Source: Xiphias gladius
Taxonomy: Eukaryota; Chordata; Actinopteri; Istiophoriformes; Xiphiidae
Direction: 5' to 3'
Length of the DNA: 64,000 nt
Assembly: GCF_016859285.1 (NCBI RefSeq)
Contig: NC_053402.1
Span: forward strand, 22,825,056-22,889,055
Below, piece after piece: positions 1 through 57,290 of this stretch (position 1 is its first letter; every line of letters starts with the position of its first letter). The notes beneath the pieces were generated by a model. The model was not told the DNA's origin. It ran no database searches and saw only the letters and a list, made by a program, of their open reading frames with translations. The position numbers and the translations under genes are program-made.

Positions 1-541
1 AATTTGTGTATTCTTTAAAACATGTCTAAAAACCTCCAGTGACATGAGATTATTCCACTTATTTCCAACGCAGTTTGATAATAAAAACAGGTTAAATAGG
101 ACAGAGCACTTCACTGTGCGCCTTATTTTAAGAAATCTCTCTTTCTCAAAGTGACATTTATATTAGAAAAAAAATGTTGGATACACTATAGAAATTGGCC
201 TTAGACAAAGACACTACGCTTTTACTGTGTTGTCAAAGGCAGATTAATTAAACCCACTCAATGGCTGATCAGTAGTAACAAATCTAAATAGCAAAGCAAA
301 TAGTTTTTTTTAAAATGTAAATCTTTGAATAACAAAATATTTTTCCATGATGGAAATAAAAAAACAACCAAACAAACGGCGACTCACTTGGCTGGTAAAA
401 AAAAGATTGGCACCATTAGTGAATCCTTCTTCCACCTTTGGACATCTCATGACAGCTTTGATAACTCTGAGTCTTCCAGTTACGTTTAACCTACAACAAA
501 GCAAAACACAAAATGGATGTTTCATACAGTATACATATTAA

Positions 542-588
<47 letters not shown>

Positions 589-905
589 CATGATACTGTG
601 TGCTTGGCAAATATGGCAATGTCAATGACGACAGCCCTGTACTCTCAGTTTTATTGTTCATTTTATTGACTTATTTGTTCACTTATTTACTCTTCTCCTT
701 TCTTTAGCCGTGAGTTACAGGTATAAGTAAAGGGAATGAAGAGGGTATGTGGGTACTGACTTTTTTCTTTTTTAATTTCTGTATGGCAAAGACAGAGATG
801 TTGGTACATTATGTTACATCACACAAGAATCCAGTTGCTCGTTCCACAGCGATTCTCCCTGTTTTCTACGATTTAAAAATGCATCTGGCCTTGCTTTCCA
901 TGCAG
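1..905. other. Non-coding stretch, probably intron of gene A
   Basis: No myosin exon was found here on either strand. I looked for the first two coding exons of gene A (the N-terminal SH3-like segment and the segment ending in WMIY before a GT donor) and did not see them. The stretch is AT-rich and holds one long TG microsatellite. By comparison with genes B and C it should be the intron before the 157-bp exon that starts at 906. That intron would be over 900 bp here, against about 90 bp in B and about 210 bp in C. Confidence 0.6.
545..586. repeat. TG dinucleotide microsatellite, about 21 units
   Basis: Uninterrupted TG repeat, 42 bp, in the non-coding DNA upstream of the first visible exon of gene A. 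Likely to vary in length between individuals. Confidence 0.95.
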
Positions 906-15063
<14,158 letters not shown>

Positions 15064-15357
15064 TTATGCTTGGCTGCCATGAAGAGGATCTGCTGTGTCT
15101 CTGAAGCTAGTATGCAACATACTCTTAATTAGATATGCATTTATTTTTTCATTTAAGGCCACTGTGTGTATAATTTTATGTGATCATGGTGTCTTTCAAA
15201 TTATTCATTTTGTACCACCGGAGGGTGCAGAAGCTGGAAATTTTCAAATTCTGCACACAGTTGCTTTAAATATGAATTAGTGCCCAATGATGATTAGCAC
15301 CTGGAATTGATTGCATTAATTTATTTTGTGGTAGTGGATGTATGTTGCCTTTATTTC

Positions 15358-15363
15358 AATAAA
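15358..15363 (+). terminator. Poly(A) signal of gene A
   Basis: AATAAA about 295 bp after the TAG stop of gene A, in an AT-rich 3' UTR. It is the first canonical hexamer I saw downstream of the stop. Confidence 0.75.
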
Positions 15364-15418
15364 ATCTGAAAGAAAATCCCACTGTATGATTTATTTTATT
15401 GATCTAGAGAAATATGAC

Positions 15419-15456
15419 CATTATTATTAATCTTATTATTATTATTGTTGTTGTTG
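15419..15456. repeat. TTA/TTG simple repeat
   Basis: Compound trinucleotide tract (ATT units, then GTT units), about 38 bp, just past the gene A poly(A) signal. Confidence 0.85.
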
Positions 15457-16334
15457 TAGAAGATCGCAGGACAGATCTTTACCCACTTAGAGACCGAAAT
15501 GTGAGCAAGCAAACACACTACAATTTTACTTTAATTTTACAAATACTTACCAGGTATTGTATAAGTGACACCTGTGCATTTTATACAATGACAAGTCAAA
15601 CCTTATGCTGTTAAAACGCCTGTTGTGTTCAGTGTTCATATGCTGGAATAATACGTGGAAACAGGTTTATTGTTGATTAAACACACTGATTAAGAAATAT
15701 GCAACATATGAGCAGAGCGTAAGATGAGAAATGAAGCTTGTAAAACTAGATTTTGTGACACGGAGCCTCTTCACAACAGGGCCTCAAGTTCAGGAAATAA
15801 ACTAGGATCATTCAGTGTATCATCTCGGTTGATATCATGCTTTAGTATTTTATATTTCTTTATTCCCAAACAAAGTTTCAGTTAATCACGATACCAAATC
15901 CCATAGTGACGCAGTGAACCCGGGGCTCTTGCCAGCCTTGCTAAATATAATGGATATTTAATACGCTACATGTACACAACAACTAGAAGTGGTGAAAGAT
16001 TCAAAGATTCAAAGATTTCGTAAGTCTTGCAAAACAACTGGACAGTTGGTTCTTTTGTTTTTATTTATGCTCCGATTTAAAATCACATTATTACTCCACC
16101 ATTTATCTCACAGGTGTCAAAGGGCTTTTAATGTCATTCAATTATTTGGAGGAATGAATTTTGTGGCTACACATCCCGAGTTGGGTAGTACATGATGTTG
16201 TACATCATGAAGTTGTAGCTTTTGTCCAGAACACCAATTTTGGACGTCATCTACATTAAAACTGGACTTATTATGTGATTAAATACCAAATATTTGATTA
16301 ACAGTGTTCTCTTATTTAACGGATGATTGCTTAA

Positions 16335-16340
16335 TTTATT
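16335..16340 (-). terminator. Candidate poly(A) signal of gene B
   Basis: TTTATT on the + strand gives AATAAA on the coding strand, about 160 bp past the TAA stop of gene B. Other AT-rich hexamers lie nearby, so the site used is uncertain. Confidence 0.5.
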
Positions 16341-16501
16341 TTGGCGAGATTCACTCACAGGAGTTAACATGCTGTGATATTAATTTGGTATGGTAAACTG
16401 TAAACTACTATACATATAGAATTTGCTCTCAGACATGACTGTCAAGCACATTTATATCCACTGGTGTTCGAACTGCAGGCAAAGTCTTGTTCCACATTCA
16501 G

Positions 16502-31717
<15,216 letters not shown>

Positions 31718-31829
31718 GTTGATACCTCAAGACAAAAAGGCAAGAAACTGAGGCACGCTTTACTTCAACCGATTCAAAGTTTTCAAAAGACTTTTTATGA
31801 AATTAGGTATAATTTTATGTCTTACTTAC

Positions 31830-32003
31830 CAGGTCTACAAAACCCAGCTGAACCGAATCAAAAGACACACAGTGCTGCAGGTCGAACACACACTCAAAAA
31901 AAAAAAGATTTGGAAGAACAAGCGGTTCCCAGCCACCACTGCTGTGTCAGAAGGGTAGACGATAGATCTTACCAATGGTCAGTGAATCGCAGGCCTCTAA
32001 GTG
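31830..32003 (-). other. Non-coding leader exons 1 and 2 of gene B
   Basis: Leader exon 2 is predicted at 31874-31830 (45 bp), between a CTGCAG acceptor preceded by a long T tract and a GTAAGTAAG donor. Leader exon 1 is predicted at about 32003-31973, with a GTAAGATC donor and its start placed about 30 bp from the TATA-like box. Coding exon 1 follows an acceptor at about 31726, eight bases before the ATG. Two short non-coding exons before the ATG is the usual sarcomeric MYH layout. No upstream ATG is seen in exon 2. The exact cap site is inferred. Confidence 0.55.
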
Positions 32004-32027
32004 AAGACCAGTGGGAAGTTGAGGCTC

Positions 32028-32035
32028 CTTTTATC
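32028..32035 (-). promoter_or_regulatory. TATA-like box of gene B
   Basis: The coding strand reads TTGATAAAAGGAG, a TATA variant, about 318 bp before the ATG and about 60 bp before the predicted leader donor. An E-box (CATATG) lies at 32093-32098 and a CArG-like CCATATTTAA near 32137-32147, both plausible muscle-factor sites. Confidence 0.45.
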
Positions 32036-35000
32036 AAGATGGATGTGTTGCTGAAGCAAACCGGAAACTCCAAACTTGGCATTGTCACTATTCATATGTC
32101 AATCAAGTCGCATTATCGATCTCTGCTCAACACTTAAATATGGCACAGGATCTTCCAGTGGTAATAGGAACATGTCAGCAGCAACAGGTGATGATCCTCA
32201 AGCACTATTTTTACATGCCTTCTCTACTGTCAAGAACTGTCATTAGCTACTTAATGTTTGTGCCGTTTGCTATTCAGCAGGACTACATCTCATGCTTGAT
32301 TCATGATGATGTGTTTAATCATTGTATTTAGTGTGATAATTCTGATTTAGCGATAGAAAGTGTCATTGTGTGTATTTATGGGTATAAACCATACGTAACT
32401 CAGTGTCTCCTTGATGCATCATGACCTTCATGTTCATCCTGGACCACCTGCTCATTCACCTCTAAAACACCTTGTTTGGATTAACTGGTTTAAACTTTAG
32501 ATAAATACTCTAGATAGTACAATGTCAACATTACTTTTTTGGAATATGTCATGAGAAAATAAAAAAAATTCTGCTTTGTGGCCAATGCGCAAATCACATC
32601 AATTGTCTTTAGGTTTTTATTTTGCAACACACACATATCGTAAAGATGAATCCAATCTGTAAAGGTCTAAGTAGAGTTAACAATAAATAATTTCATCCTC
32701 AAATCCTCACGTACAAGGTTACGTACAATCTATGCATGTATAGAACCATGACGTTATTATAAAGTGGACATTTCACTGAAATAAAACACTCGCTGAGTTT
32801 TATAGCCAGCCACATATTTCATTCTCCATGTCTAGCGTGTAATTCCTTGACATACTGCAGGGGGGAAAATGCATATCATACACTTTAAGTCAAATGAAGG
32901 CTTTCAAAATCTTTTATCATCTTTTAACCATTTGGAGCCTGCAAAAGTGCACTGTGATATACTGTATGTCATTGCTTGTTTTTGCTATTTTAATATGGAT
33001 TTTAGGGTATCATCAAGTGTTTAATATCCCCCAAATCATCACACGCTCTGCTATCATTTCACATCAGTATAACATACTATACCATACATGTAATAAATGA
33101 AAACAAAACACAAAAACTTACCGAGAGAATATCTTTTTTATAGATAAACACAAAAATTAAATATCTTTTTTAACATTGAAAACACAATTAACCTCAGAAT
33201 TATGCCAGAACTGTTTTAAACTGTCACATTTATTACATTGTTCAGATTTTGCAAAATCATTCATATATCCAATAATCACCATTTCATGCTAGTAAAAGCT
33301 GTGATGGTTCTTCTGCAAATAGCACAGTGGATGTGGTAAACTTAAATGTAAAAAGATATCACAATATTCATGCTAACTGCTCAAACCAGTTCTGCAGCAT
33401 AATCCACTTCTATCTATTGTGCTATTACACTAACTAAATTGCGTCTTGCTTCATTGTATCAATGCAATTAAATTAGAGATATAGTGATTTATTGTCAGCA
33501 TAACAAGATATATCAAAATGCCTAACAATGTGGCATAGTTAGAAGTTGTACGCAGAGAACAGAAATGGACCGAGAATCGAGCCCTGTGGAACACCACCCA
33601 TTAAAAAGGCAGATGTAGAAACAATCATGTATAGAGACACTGACGTTGATTTTAAAGAGAGAAGATTTTAATATTTTTGGACAAAGACTAAATGGACTAA
33701 TCATGGCAGATATGTTAATTTACTACAGATACATCTCCACTGCTTTTGAATTCAAAAATAATTATTTTGTATGCAACATATCCCATGCCTATTTTCTCAC
33801 TGTACTCCATGCCAAGGTTAGTGATAGCCAGCCACCTTGAGGGAATTTTTCTGGTTTGTCTGGCTTGTTTACAAGTTAACACATAATGGTGTCCTGTGTG
33901 TGCTATACTCAAGGCAGAGTGAAAATCACAAGCGAGTGGAAACACATGGTGACCATGTTCTACCACATTTAGAATAAGCATACGAGACTGTCTGTAACTT
34001 GAGCTCTTATCATAGTAGGGGGAGCAGTGGGCGGAAGCAAGTGTGAACAGCAGCTTGTGAACTTGAAAATACATCACATCATCTCTTAATATCCAGCAGT
34101 AAGGCAGAGTATGTGTTTATAGGCTCTGCAACAAGGAGAACTTACACAAAATTAAAGCTTAAAATCCTATTTATATGAGAGGAAAACCTCATATGTGCCT
34201 ATTAGATTCTTTTTACCAGTTGGTGAAAATAAAAAGTCAGTTTTGACTATGTTTGATATGATGGATATGCTGTTTTGCTTGATTTCATATTAATATTAGA
34301 GCTTATAAGAACTGTACTGTTTGTTCATAGGAAGACTTTAAAATAAACAAGATTTTAATTAAGTATTTTGGTTAAATAGATATAATTTGTAAAAACAGCC
34401 CTTTTGAAATGGTTTATCTAACATATTAAGCGGGGTAAATGTATTCACCCCTAAATCAACATTTAATCTGTCACTTTTTCTGAATATTTAAAATTCAGCC
34501 AATTTGAGTTGTAACTGGACAGTCACACTTCCCCATGTGGGCAAAACCCTGAATACTCTTGAAATGGTGGCATGAATGTACTTTAATATAAAGACGTTTG
34601 ACAAGATAAAAAAGAAAAGTGTCAAGAAGAGTGAAATGAAAATTGTTTTTGGGGGTTTTTTTGTGTGTGTGTTGGTTTGTGTTAGAGACATTTTTTGTAT
34701 AATGATGTAATCAGACCGACTTGATAAACACATTTGTGTGGCAGCAGTAACAGTGAAAGGAAGCGGGGAGGAAAACGTTTTTCAACCGCTGATTTAGTTT
34801 GCCTACGAAATTAGACTTTGAAACGTCTATTTTCCATTATTCTTGAAAAACTGACTAGACGGCGCTCGTATTCTTTTCTGAGCTTTTTCATACTGTTGCA
34901 AGCTGTGTAACGTGGGTTGAATTTTTGTCCCTTCTTTTGTGTTTTCCTTTTGATACACATGCCATTATTAGTTTTATGCTCTCCACAACACCATAACAGG

Positions 35001-36699
35001 CCAACTGACCTTCAATCAACCCCACCAACCAAAGTAAGCGGACGTATGTAATAGGAAAGCGAGTGGGAAGTCTGTTTTATGTGTCCATATGACTTTCCAA
35101 TTTGTTCGTTTTAGCTCTTTTTCATAAATTGTGGGATAGATGTGATCTGTCTGTGTCACATTAGGAAACTACAAAAACAGTGAAGCTGAGAAAAAAAAGG
35201 GTTTAAAATTTAAGGGCTCTTCACCAAACTGTAGAGCAGATATTTAAGTTGTGAAACCTTAACAACATGCCCTGTATGCTGAATATTATTGTCCGACCTT
35301 ACATAAAACCCGAAAAAAAAAAAAGGTAATGTTTCTTCAGCACTCTTGTCCATTTTAAATAATGAGCCGGGTTCATTGAATTCAAATATGTGATTTAAAG
35401 GTTGCTCAACCACATCAAATCATCCACTGTCGTCAGAGAGCGCAGAGATGGCAGTTACTGCTACTCTGCTTGCTAGGCTAGTTAGCGTTTAGCGGGACTA
35501 GTTTATCTGGTGCTACTTTTTCCGCTCCATTATGAGGATTTAGCTGTTGTCTTATTTAAGCGATAGGAAAACTTACTTATTGAGAAGCTGGAACATAAAA
35601 ATGTGGGGAAATGCGGGTGAATTAGGTTTGGCTAAAGCTCTTGCTAGCTAACCTTAACTAGCCCGAGTGCAGTTGCTGCAGTTTGTTTGTTTTTTATCAC
35701 TTTTTTCTAGTTCCAGCAAATTTACAGTGTTTCTTTTTCTTAATTATTTTTCAAAAATTACACATTTCTATTGTATATTAATTTTTATATGGTAAAACAG
35801 AAAGTAAAAAAAAAAAATTCTAGTCTTAACTCAGTTTTGATCAAATGCGTAACATTAGTAACTGTGTTTTGGCTTTATAGAGCAACATACTGTCCTCAAA
35901 ATAATTATTTAATACTGTTTTTTCACTTTCTTATTTTTCCCCAGTTTATCTGAATTCTTTCGAGTGCCCTGGGTTTGCAAACCATATATGTTCTCGGTAT
36001 GAATTTTGTTGCTGCCAAAACGAGCCTCCTCTCCCAGCGAGGTGAGTGAATAACCCTGCGACCTGACTGTAAACGCTGACCAGCTGGTGGACGGAGTTTG
36101 TCCCCGCCTGTCCACTCAGTGTCCTGTTTCTGTTAGTGCAAACAACAAACCCGTCAGCCCCTCAAGTCCTCCTCCTCTTTCCTCTCCGTGCCGTCTCTCC
36201 TCCCTTGGAGGTTACCTTCAGCACTTGCACGCAACCCTGCCCCGCTGAAAGTCCCACGGTAACTCTAACCCTGCTTCACAGGGATTTCTACAAATGTCAC
36301 GAACATACCAGCTGCTGCTGATTACTGCACCGCTGACAGGAGGGAAAAAAAAGCTGATTTTCACGAGGTCCATTTTAACTTGCAAGCCCTTCTGCAATGC
36401 CCGAATGTCAGCCCTGTGTTTCTCGGGGGTTTCTACCTCGTGCATTGGTTTTCAGCTGTAGCTGTGAGCCGATGCTAATGTGATATTTACGGTTGAATTG
36501 GTGAGTGACTGCAGTGTTAATGAGCAGGTTTTCGTTATCAGCTGTGGGCTTCAGATTTTAGTTAAAATCAGCAGTGTGGCAGTGGCATCTGAGCATAACC
36601 ATGCCGGTTTAATGCATCAATTTTTCCAATTTTTATCTGTCGTGACCTTTCTGTGCGACTGTGCTTGTGTCTGTGGTCTATTGTCAAACTGTCTCCAGT

Positions 36700-36790
36700 T
36701 GTGGAAAGTATTTCCTTTTTCTGCTACCTTATACTTCTACTCCACAACGTTTCATCTGGGAAATATTGTACTTTTACTCAACCACATTCA
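36700..36790 (+). repeat. Fragment of a dispersed fish repeat
   Basis: Shares TTATACTTCTACTCCAC, the ACATTTCA-like run and GGAAATATT with the copy at 56258-56420 and with a repeat I recognise as common in fish genomes. Confidence 0.5.
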
Positions 36791-37490
36791 TATATATGAT
36801 ATGCTTATATGATATGACACCGTTCTACATTACTAATCGACACAGCTGCATATAAAGTATATAAAATCGGCTTCACATTGACAAACTAAACGTTAAAATG
36901 CTCTGACATGTATTTGTTAGTGGCAAAAACAGTATATAATACTATATAATATAATATCTTCCGCTGGAGTAGTGTTATCTCAAACATATGTTTTGCACAG
37001 TAGTGTTTTTCCTTTTTGTTCTTAGTAGATAAGATATAGATGCTCGACAGATTCAGGATGTGAATGTGGGTGAACAAATGAAAACAGCTTCTCATGGGAA
37101 ATAAACATGAGATTTTATGCTCTTTGTTTAGTTCGGCGGACTAAACAATGGTTGATGAATAATGCTGAACATGAATAAAGTGTCTCCATCTCTTGGCTGT
37201 CAATTTCTACTGCAGGTAGCAAAACAAGACAATCGGTGAGTTATTTCTTATCCATTTCAGCCTCTGAAGAATTTGTAACAGACTAAATTATGAGGAAATG
37301 GCCCAAAATGTCACTGCTTATTTTTGTTTCTTTTATCGATTCAAATATGAACTTCTTTAACAAAATAAATGGAGGTCTCTTGAGTTTTGGGAGAAGAACC
37401 TTCTATGATTTTACCACTGACTGAATTCTGGGTCCTGTACAGGATTCAACGTGTTTGGACTGCAGCGAGTTACAATGGGAGATTATTTTT

Positions 37491-37520
37491 TTTTAACATT
37501 ATTTAACATTATTTAACATT
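37491..37520. repeat. Three-unit 10-bp tandem repeat
   Basis: ATTTAACATT repeated three times, with one mismatch in the first unit. Confidence 0.85.
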
Positions 37521-38496
37521 AAGCTCAGTTAGATTTCACAGTGCTTCACACTTACGCAGACTTTCAATAAATCTTTTTTTCTGTGTCTTTGTAAGTATGC
37601 AATTTTAGTTCAGGTCAGTGCGTAAGTCACCGCAGCGTAGACGCCGTTCCTGGAACATGCTGAGCCGTCAGTGTTTACTTAGCTGGGTCTAGACTGATCC
37701 CAGGATCAACCACACAGAATGGTGTCCAAATCCTGTATTTATGGAAGATACTTTTTCTGATTTAAGTTCAAAATCTTTTCTTTTAAACCTTTTAAATGTT
37801 CCAACTCTGTCTAGCCTGTCCAAAGACCAGTCTTTATGTTATCTGCTACATTACAGATTCTTGTCTCTACAATAAAGAAAAGGCAAAAATGTCAGAAAAA
37901 TAATCGTTAAAAAAGAAAAGTTAAAACAAAAAATTCACCGAGAGACCTGAGCTCGCTCAGAAGCAACAAAATTCTCGTTTGGTGGGGACAAATAACATTA
38001 GCATTTCTAATGCTGCGATGAATGATAAAAGAAATACATGAAAGCTATTTAAAAACTACTGTCTTTTCCTAGATCTGCTGTCAATAAAGCCTGTAACATG
38101 ATTGGTTGCGATTGTGCGGGGTATTTATTATGTATCGTGGCTCGCGGGCTGCTTTCCTGTGTTGTTTTGATGGCCTGTGCGTAATTATTGTGCACGGCTT
38201 TGGTGTCAGGTCAGCGATTCGCAACCTCCCGTCAGCGCTTTCGGCTCGGCAGCCTCTCTCATCATTTCTACAGTGCATTGAAGCTGAGTATTCTGTCAGT
38301 CGGCTCGCAGTAAAGACATTACTGGCCTTCCAGATCACACTGCTTCGTATCAGCCACCAAAACAAGATTTTGGACTAGAATCAATGTAGGAAACAGCCTC
38401 CCACAGCGATCTATCCACGCAGTGATAAATCAATTATGTAATAAATTAGTTATAAAACTAGAAACCAAGCTAAATTTCTCACTAATGAGTTTTTGG

Positions 38497-38523
38497 TTTA
38501 TTACATTTGCACTACGATTTATT
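38497..38523 (-). terminator. Candidate poly(A) signals of gene C
   Basis: Two AATAAA hexamers on the coding strand, at 38523-38518 and 38502-38497, about 210-230 bp past the TAG stop of gene C. Confidence 0.55.
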
Positions 38524-38729
38524 CCACTGCCATCCCATGATCAAACAGCATAATATAATTATATGAAACTGACAGATTTTGTCCAAATCCCTGTCGCTGT
38601 CCAAAGATTTTGATTTTTACAGATAAACCGAAGGATTAAGCGTCGCTTTGTAGGTTGAGACCTAGCTGAAGTGGCGATGCGTGTTTTTTCAGAAGACAGC
38701 GACCATGTTATCTGTACTGCAGTGGATTT

Positions 38730-54511
<15,782 letters not shown>

Positions 54512-54794
54512 TTCGTCAAGCTGCATGATGGTGACAAAAAAAATAAAATAAAAATGTACCGAAAACGTAATAAGACTGAACAGATATTGGTCATGATTTT
54601 GAAGAGCAGTTGTACTGTAGCATCATACTTAGCTGAGTGCTGCAGAGCAGAAAGATGAATCACAAGATGCTCGAATCCCACGAGGTTCAACGAGTGTTTC
54701 AGCGCCTTTAGATAAGACTGCCCGCTCTGTACTATTGTTAATTGTTCCAACAGTACACCACGTACATCCCTCACCCTAACAAGACTTTAACAGC

Positions 54795-54802
54795 TTTTTA
54801 TA
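54795..54802 (-). promoter_or_regulatory. Candidate TATA box of gene C
   Basis: The coding strand reads CTTATAAAAAGC about 290 bp before the ATG, close to the 318 bp seen in gene B. A splice acceptor at 54523-54521, after a T-rich tract, shows that at least one leader exon lies upstream of the coding exon. I could not resolve the leader exons between 54770 and 54521. Confidence 0.5.
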
Positions 54803-54838
54803 AGCAGTGGTCAGGCCTTTTTCGTGGCTCAATCTTTT

Positions 54839-54849
54839 CCTATATTTGG
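54839..54849. promoter_or_regulatory. CArG/MEF2-like site upstream of gene C
   Basis: CCTATATTTGG, a CArG-like motif with seven rather than six A/T bases between CC and GG, also close to a MEF2 core. It lies about 40 bp upstream of the candidate TATA box. Sites of this kind are usual in sarcomeric promoters (SRF, MEF2); binding is inferred. Confidence 0.35.
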
Positions 54850-55414
54850 CGATGGCTTCCACACCACCTTGGAAAAGTCAAGTATGTCCATTTTGTATTT
54901 CAAACTGTCTATGTATAGCTGTATTGTGTCACTTTTAAACGGTTTCAATTGCAATCCTTCTGAGCAATGAATGCTAAGGACGACAGCTTAAAGGGCTTAC
55001 GGCCCCGACACGGCCAGCCTCATTTTCTGGGATCAGGGAAGATTAGGTCCCTTAGGGCATCGCTGAAATTCTGGCATTGGCTGTCTGGAGAGCAGAGCCG
55101 ATCACGCACGACTGTTTGTCTTTGTGTTGGGAGCAGCCGGGGTGGACGGGCAACATTTAGCATATTCCAGACAGAGGCCGGAATCTATTGGCCCAAACTG
55201 ATTAAAGAAGATTTTCATGGTATATGTCATTAAATATGTTTTGGATTCATAGTTAGTTAGTTGATTCTATTGTATGCAGCCTTAATTGCTGCTTTATGTG
55301 CCTTTTGAATTTGCTTGTAATGCTATTTACTCTTGTCCTTTGTAGTGTTTATGGTTTTCTGTTGTAAAGTCACAAATGAAACATGCATTTTGAATGTGCT
55401 AAATTTTTTTTTTT

Positions 55415-55438
55415 TGATGATGATGATGATGATGATGT
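55415..55438. repeat. GAT trinucleotide microsatellite
   Basis: Eight GAT units directly after a T tract, upstream of gene C. Confidence 0.9.
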
Positions 55439-55834
55439 ATCTGGCCATATGGGCCATATTGGGCTCGGCCTCTGCATTTTGTTACGTGTCTTCGTGTTAA
55501 GATTTTTTTTGACAGCAGATGAAAATTTGTCATTTGACTAAATCCAGCACATTTACAGAATAAAACTGTCAATGAATGTGTCTTGACCCTAGAAAACAAC
55601 TGGGGCCGATCGACACAAAGCCTGAACATGTGAACTGATTTTGAAATTTGCTGAAACCCTAGAAGAAGATCTTTGGTAAAGGACCTTTGTTGAGCCATGG
55701 TGTGGATGTTTCCTAGCCAAGCTGGCTGATCGGCTCCATGGCGATGTCTCTCTGAAATATCTCTTCTACTTGAGGATGGATTTCCAGTCTTTTAACAGAT
55801 ATTCTTGGTTACCAGACAACGTATCCCAATGACT

Positions 55835-56120
55835 CTGTTGAGCCCCTGACCTTCCCTCTGGCGCCACCATGAGGTTCTCATTTGTGGTTTTTGACTCAAC
55901 TGTCTCAACAACTATTGGATGGATTGCCACAAAATTTAGAGACATTCATGTTCCCTTCAGGATCAGTTGTAAACGCTTAAAAACAACTTTTCCTCTAGCA
56001 CCATCATCAGGTCCAGATTTCACTTTGTCCAACACTTTGCTTTATGATCAATTTCCTGCACTCACATTCCCATCAGCCTCAGCTGTACTTTGTCTAGTGC
56101 TGATTAGCAAATGTTTATCT
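55835..56120 (+). repeat. Copy of the percomorph-type dispersed repeat
   Basis: Contains CAACAACTATTGGATGGATT, CATTCATGTTCCCTTCAGGA, GCACCATCATCAGGT and CATCAGCCTCAGCTGTACTT, matching and extending the copy at 23455-23905. The 121-codon open frame starting at 55869 lies inside this repeat and is not a gene. Confidence 0.65.
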
Positions 56121-56257
56121 TTCATCTTCACCCTCGTTTTCACAAATCTTCATTCCAAGAATATAGACTTTTTTTATTTATTTAGAGTGTTCTGTGTCTT
56201 TATTTTCATCGTGAGTGTTTTTTTCCCATTTTAGCTTGAACGCTCAGATGCTCTAAT

Positions 56258-56420
56258 TAGAGGTGGAAAGTAACTAAGTACATTTATTCCAGCACTGTAC
56301 TTTAGAGTATTTTTAATTTTATGTTTTTCTTTCATACTTGTCCTTCACTACATTTCAGAGGGAAATATTCTATTTTTTACCCCAGTACATTTATCTGACA
56401 GCTGTAGTACTTGCAGATGA
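56258..56420 (+). repeat. Dispersed fish repeat
   Basis: GTGGAAAGTAACTAAGTACATT, ACTACATTTCAGAGGGAAAT and CAGTACATTTATCTGACAG are the hallmarks of a repeat common in teleosts; a shorter copy is at 36700-36790. Confidence 0.6.
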
Positions 56421-57154
56421 ATATTTTAAAAATCTATAATAAGCTCATGAAATACAAAACCCCCCAAAAGTACATAATGTGAGTACAATTAGCTGCATCT
56501 GCAATTGGTCACGACATTGAAATGGTGCTTGCATGTGAGATGTTTTGTGAATTTTAAAAATGAATATAGTCAGCTTTCAATATGACTCTCAGAACTTTGT
56601 CAAAAAGCCAGTCGGTGAAGAAAAAACTGGCGCTGGAATCTAAAAATCATGGAAGTATATTGTTTTTGTTATTATTCCTATAGCATTCAGTTGGATGAAG
56701 TCGCTTTGTTACATCTGTGAAAATCTTGGTATGGCTTGGCAACTACAGGGCCTGAGCTTAAAACTGTAGGTGTGTTTGAAAGATGAGGGCATTTACCAGG
56801 ATGAGAGGGTCTGTAAAAAGACTCTATCATGGTGCATGATGGGAAGTGTAGGATCTCACAGTTCCCAGAGCCAAAAGTCAGGATATCTCTGCCTGTGCTG
56901 CATCGATTTTGCTCCACGAAATGAATGGCAACCGGTTTTCTCATCGATAAATCACCATACGTTTTTTTTTTAAGTAAAAATGGCAAACAACACAAACAGA
57001 TTTCTGATTCTCTCTATAGTGGATGGTGTATCTTTGGGATATCAAGCTGTCGGTCGGGCAAAACGGGACATCTGAAGATGCCGCCTTGGACTCTTGGAGA
57101 AAACAATCATCAGAGCAATTGATAATCAAACTAGTCATTAGGTGCTGCTCGGTA

Positions 57155-57290
57155 TTTATTCAATTCAAGGTTTTACTGTCATTCCAACACACGTACCGTG
57201 TGTTGTGAAGGGACGAAATTCAGGTAAGTCGGGTCCCGGTGCAATAGGATATAAAAAACCCCACACACAAATTGCATAGAATATACTTTT
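57155..57290 (+). repeat. Probable dispersed repeat fragment
   Basis: TTCAATTCAAGGTTTTACTG, then an ACACGTACCGTGTGTTGTGA palindrome, ACGAAATTC, and an A-rich stretch with ACACACA, a pattern seen in a common fish repeat. The match is from memory and weak. Confidence 0.35.

Larger units (their letters stand above)
15064..16501. other. Tail-to-tail spacer between genes A and B
   Basis: This 1.4-kb stretch contains the 3' UTR and poly(A) signal of A (+ strand) and the 3' UTR of B (- strand), with a TTA/TTG simple repeat between them. No further gene is supported. Confidence 0.8.
35420..37590 (+). other. Candidate spliced + strand transcript, small or non-coding
   Basis: Three exon-like blocks in order. 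At 35945-36041 a pyrimidine-rich acceptor (TTTTTCCCCAG) leads a 97-bp block that ends at GTGAGT and contains ATG at 35999. At 37216-37235 a TCTACTGCAG acceptor leads a 20-bp block before GTGAGT. At 37443 a GTCCTGTACAG acceptor leads to an AATAAA at 37566-37571 followed by a T/G-rich run. The phases join: from the ATG the frame stays open through all three blocks for 38 codons (begins MNFVAAKTSLLSQRG), stopping at 37494-37496. A first exon might lie about 35440-35616. I do not recognise the peptide; it could be a lncRNA or chance. Confidence 0.25.
32036..38496. other. Spacer between gene B promoter and gene C 3' end
   Basis: About 6.5 kb with no recognisable protein family. The right part holds an exon-like series on the + strand (listed separately). 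Also present are a repeat fragment near 33530-33610, another at 36700-36790 and a three-unit 10-bp tandem repeat at 37491-37520. The part nearest gene B (32036-32200) should carry its proximal promoter. Open frames here are short and resemble nothing I know. Confidence 0.6.

Noticed and set aside
33715..34077. 120-codon - strand frame in the B-C spacer
   Set aside because: Composition and context look non-coding and I recognise no domain. A database search could revive it.
38106..38378. 90-codon + strand frame and its - strand partner in the B-C spacer
   Set aside because: No family resemblance, no splice or promoter context, and it sits in the region just past gene C's poly(A) signals.
54512..54526. 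Upstream ATG giving MQLDE before MSDAEM in gene C
   Set aside because: The ATG at 54526-54524 is followed directly by the CAG acceptor (54523-54521), so it is intronic. The sarcomeric start MSDAEM fits 54511.
55869..56234. 121-codon + strand frame
   Set aside because: It lies within a dispersed repeat that has related copies in introns of B, so it is not a gene.
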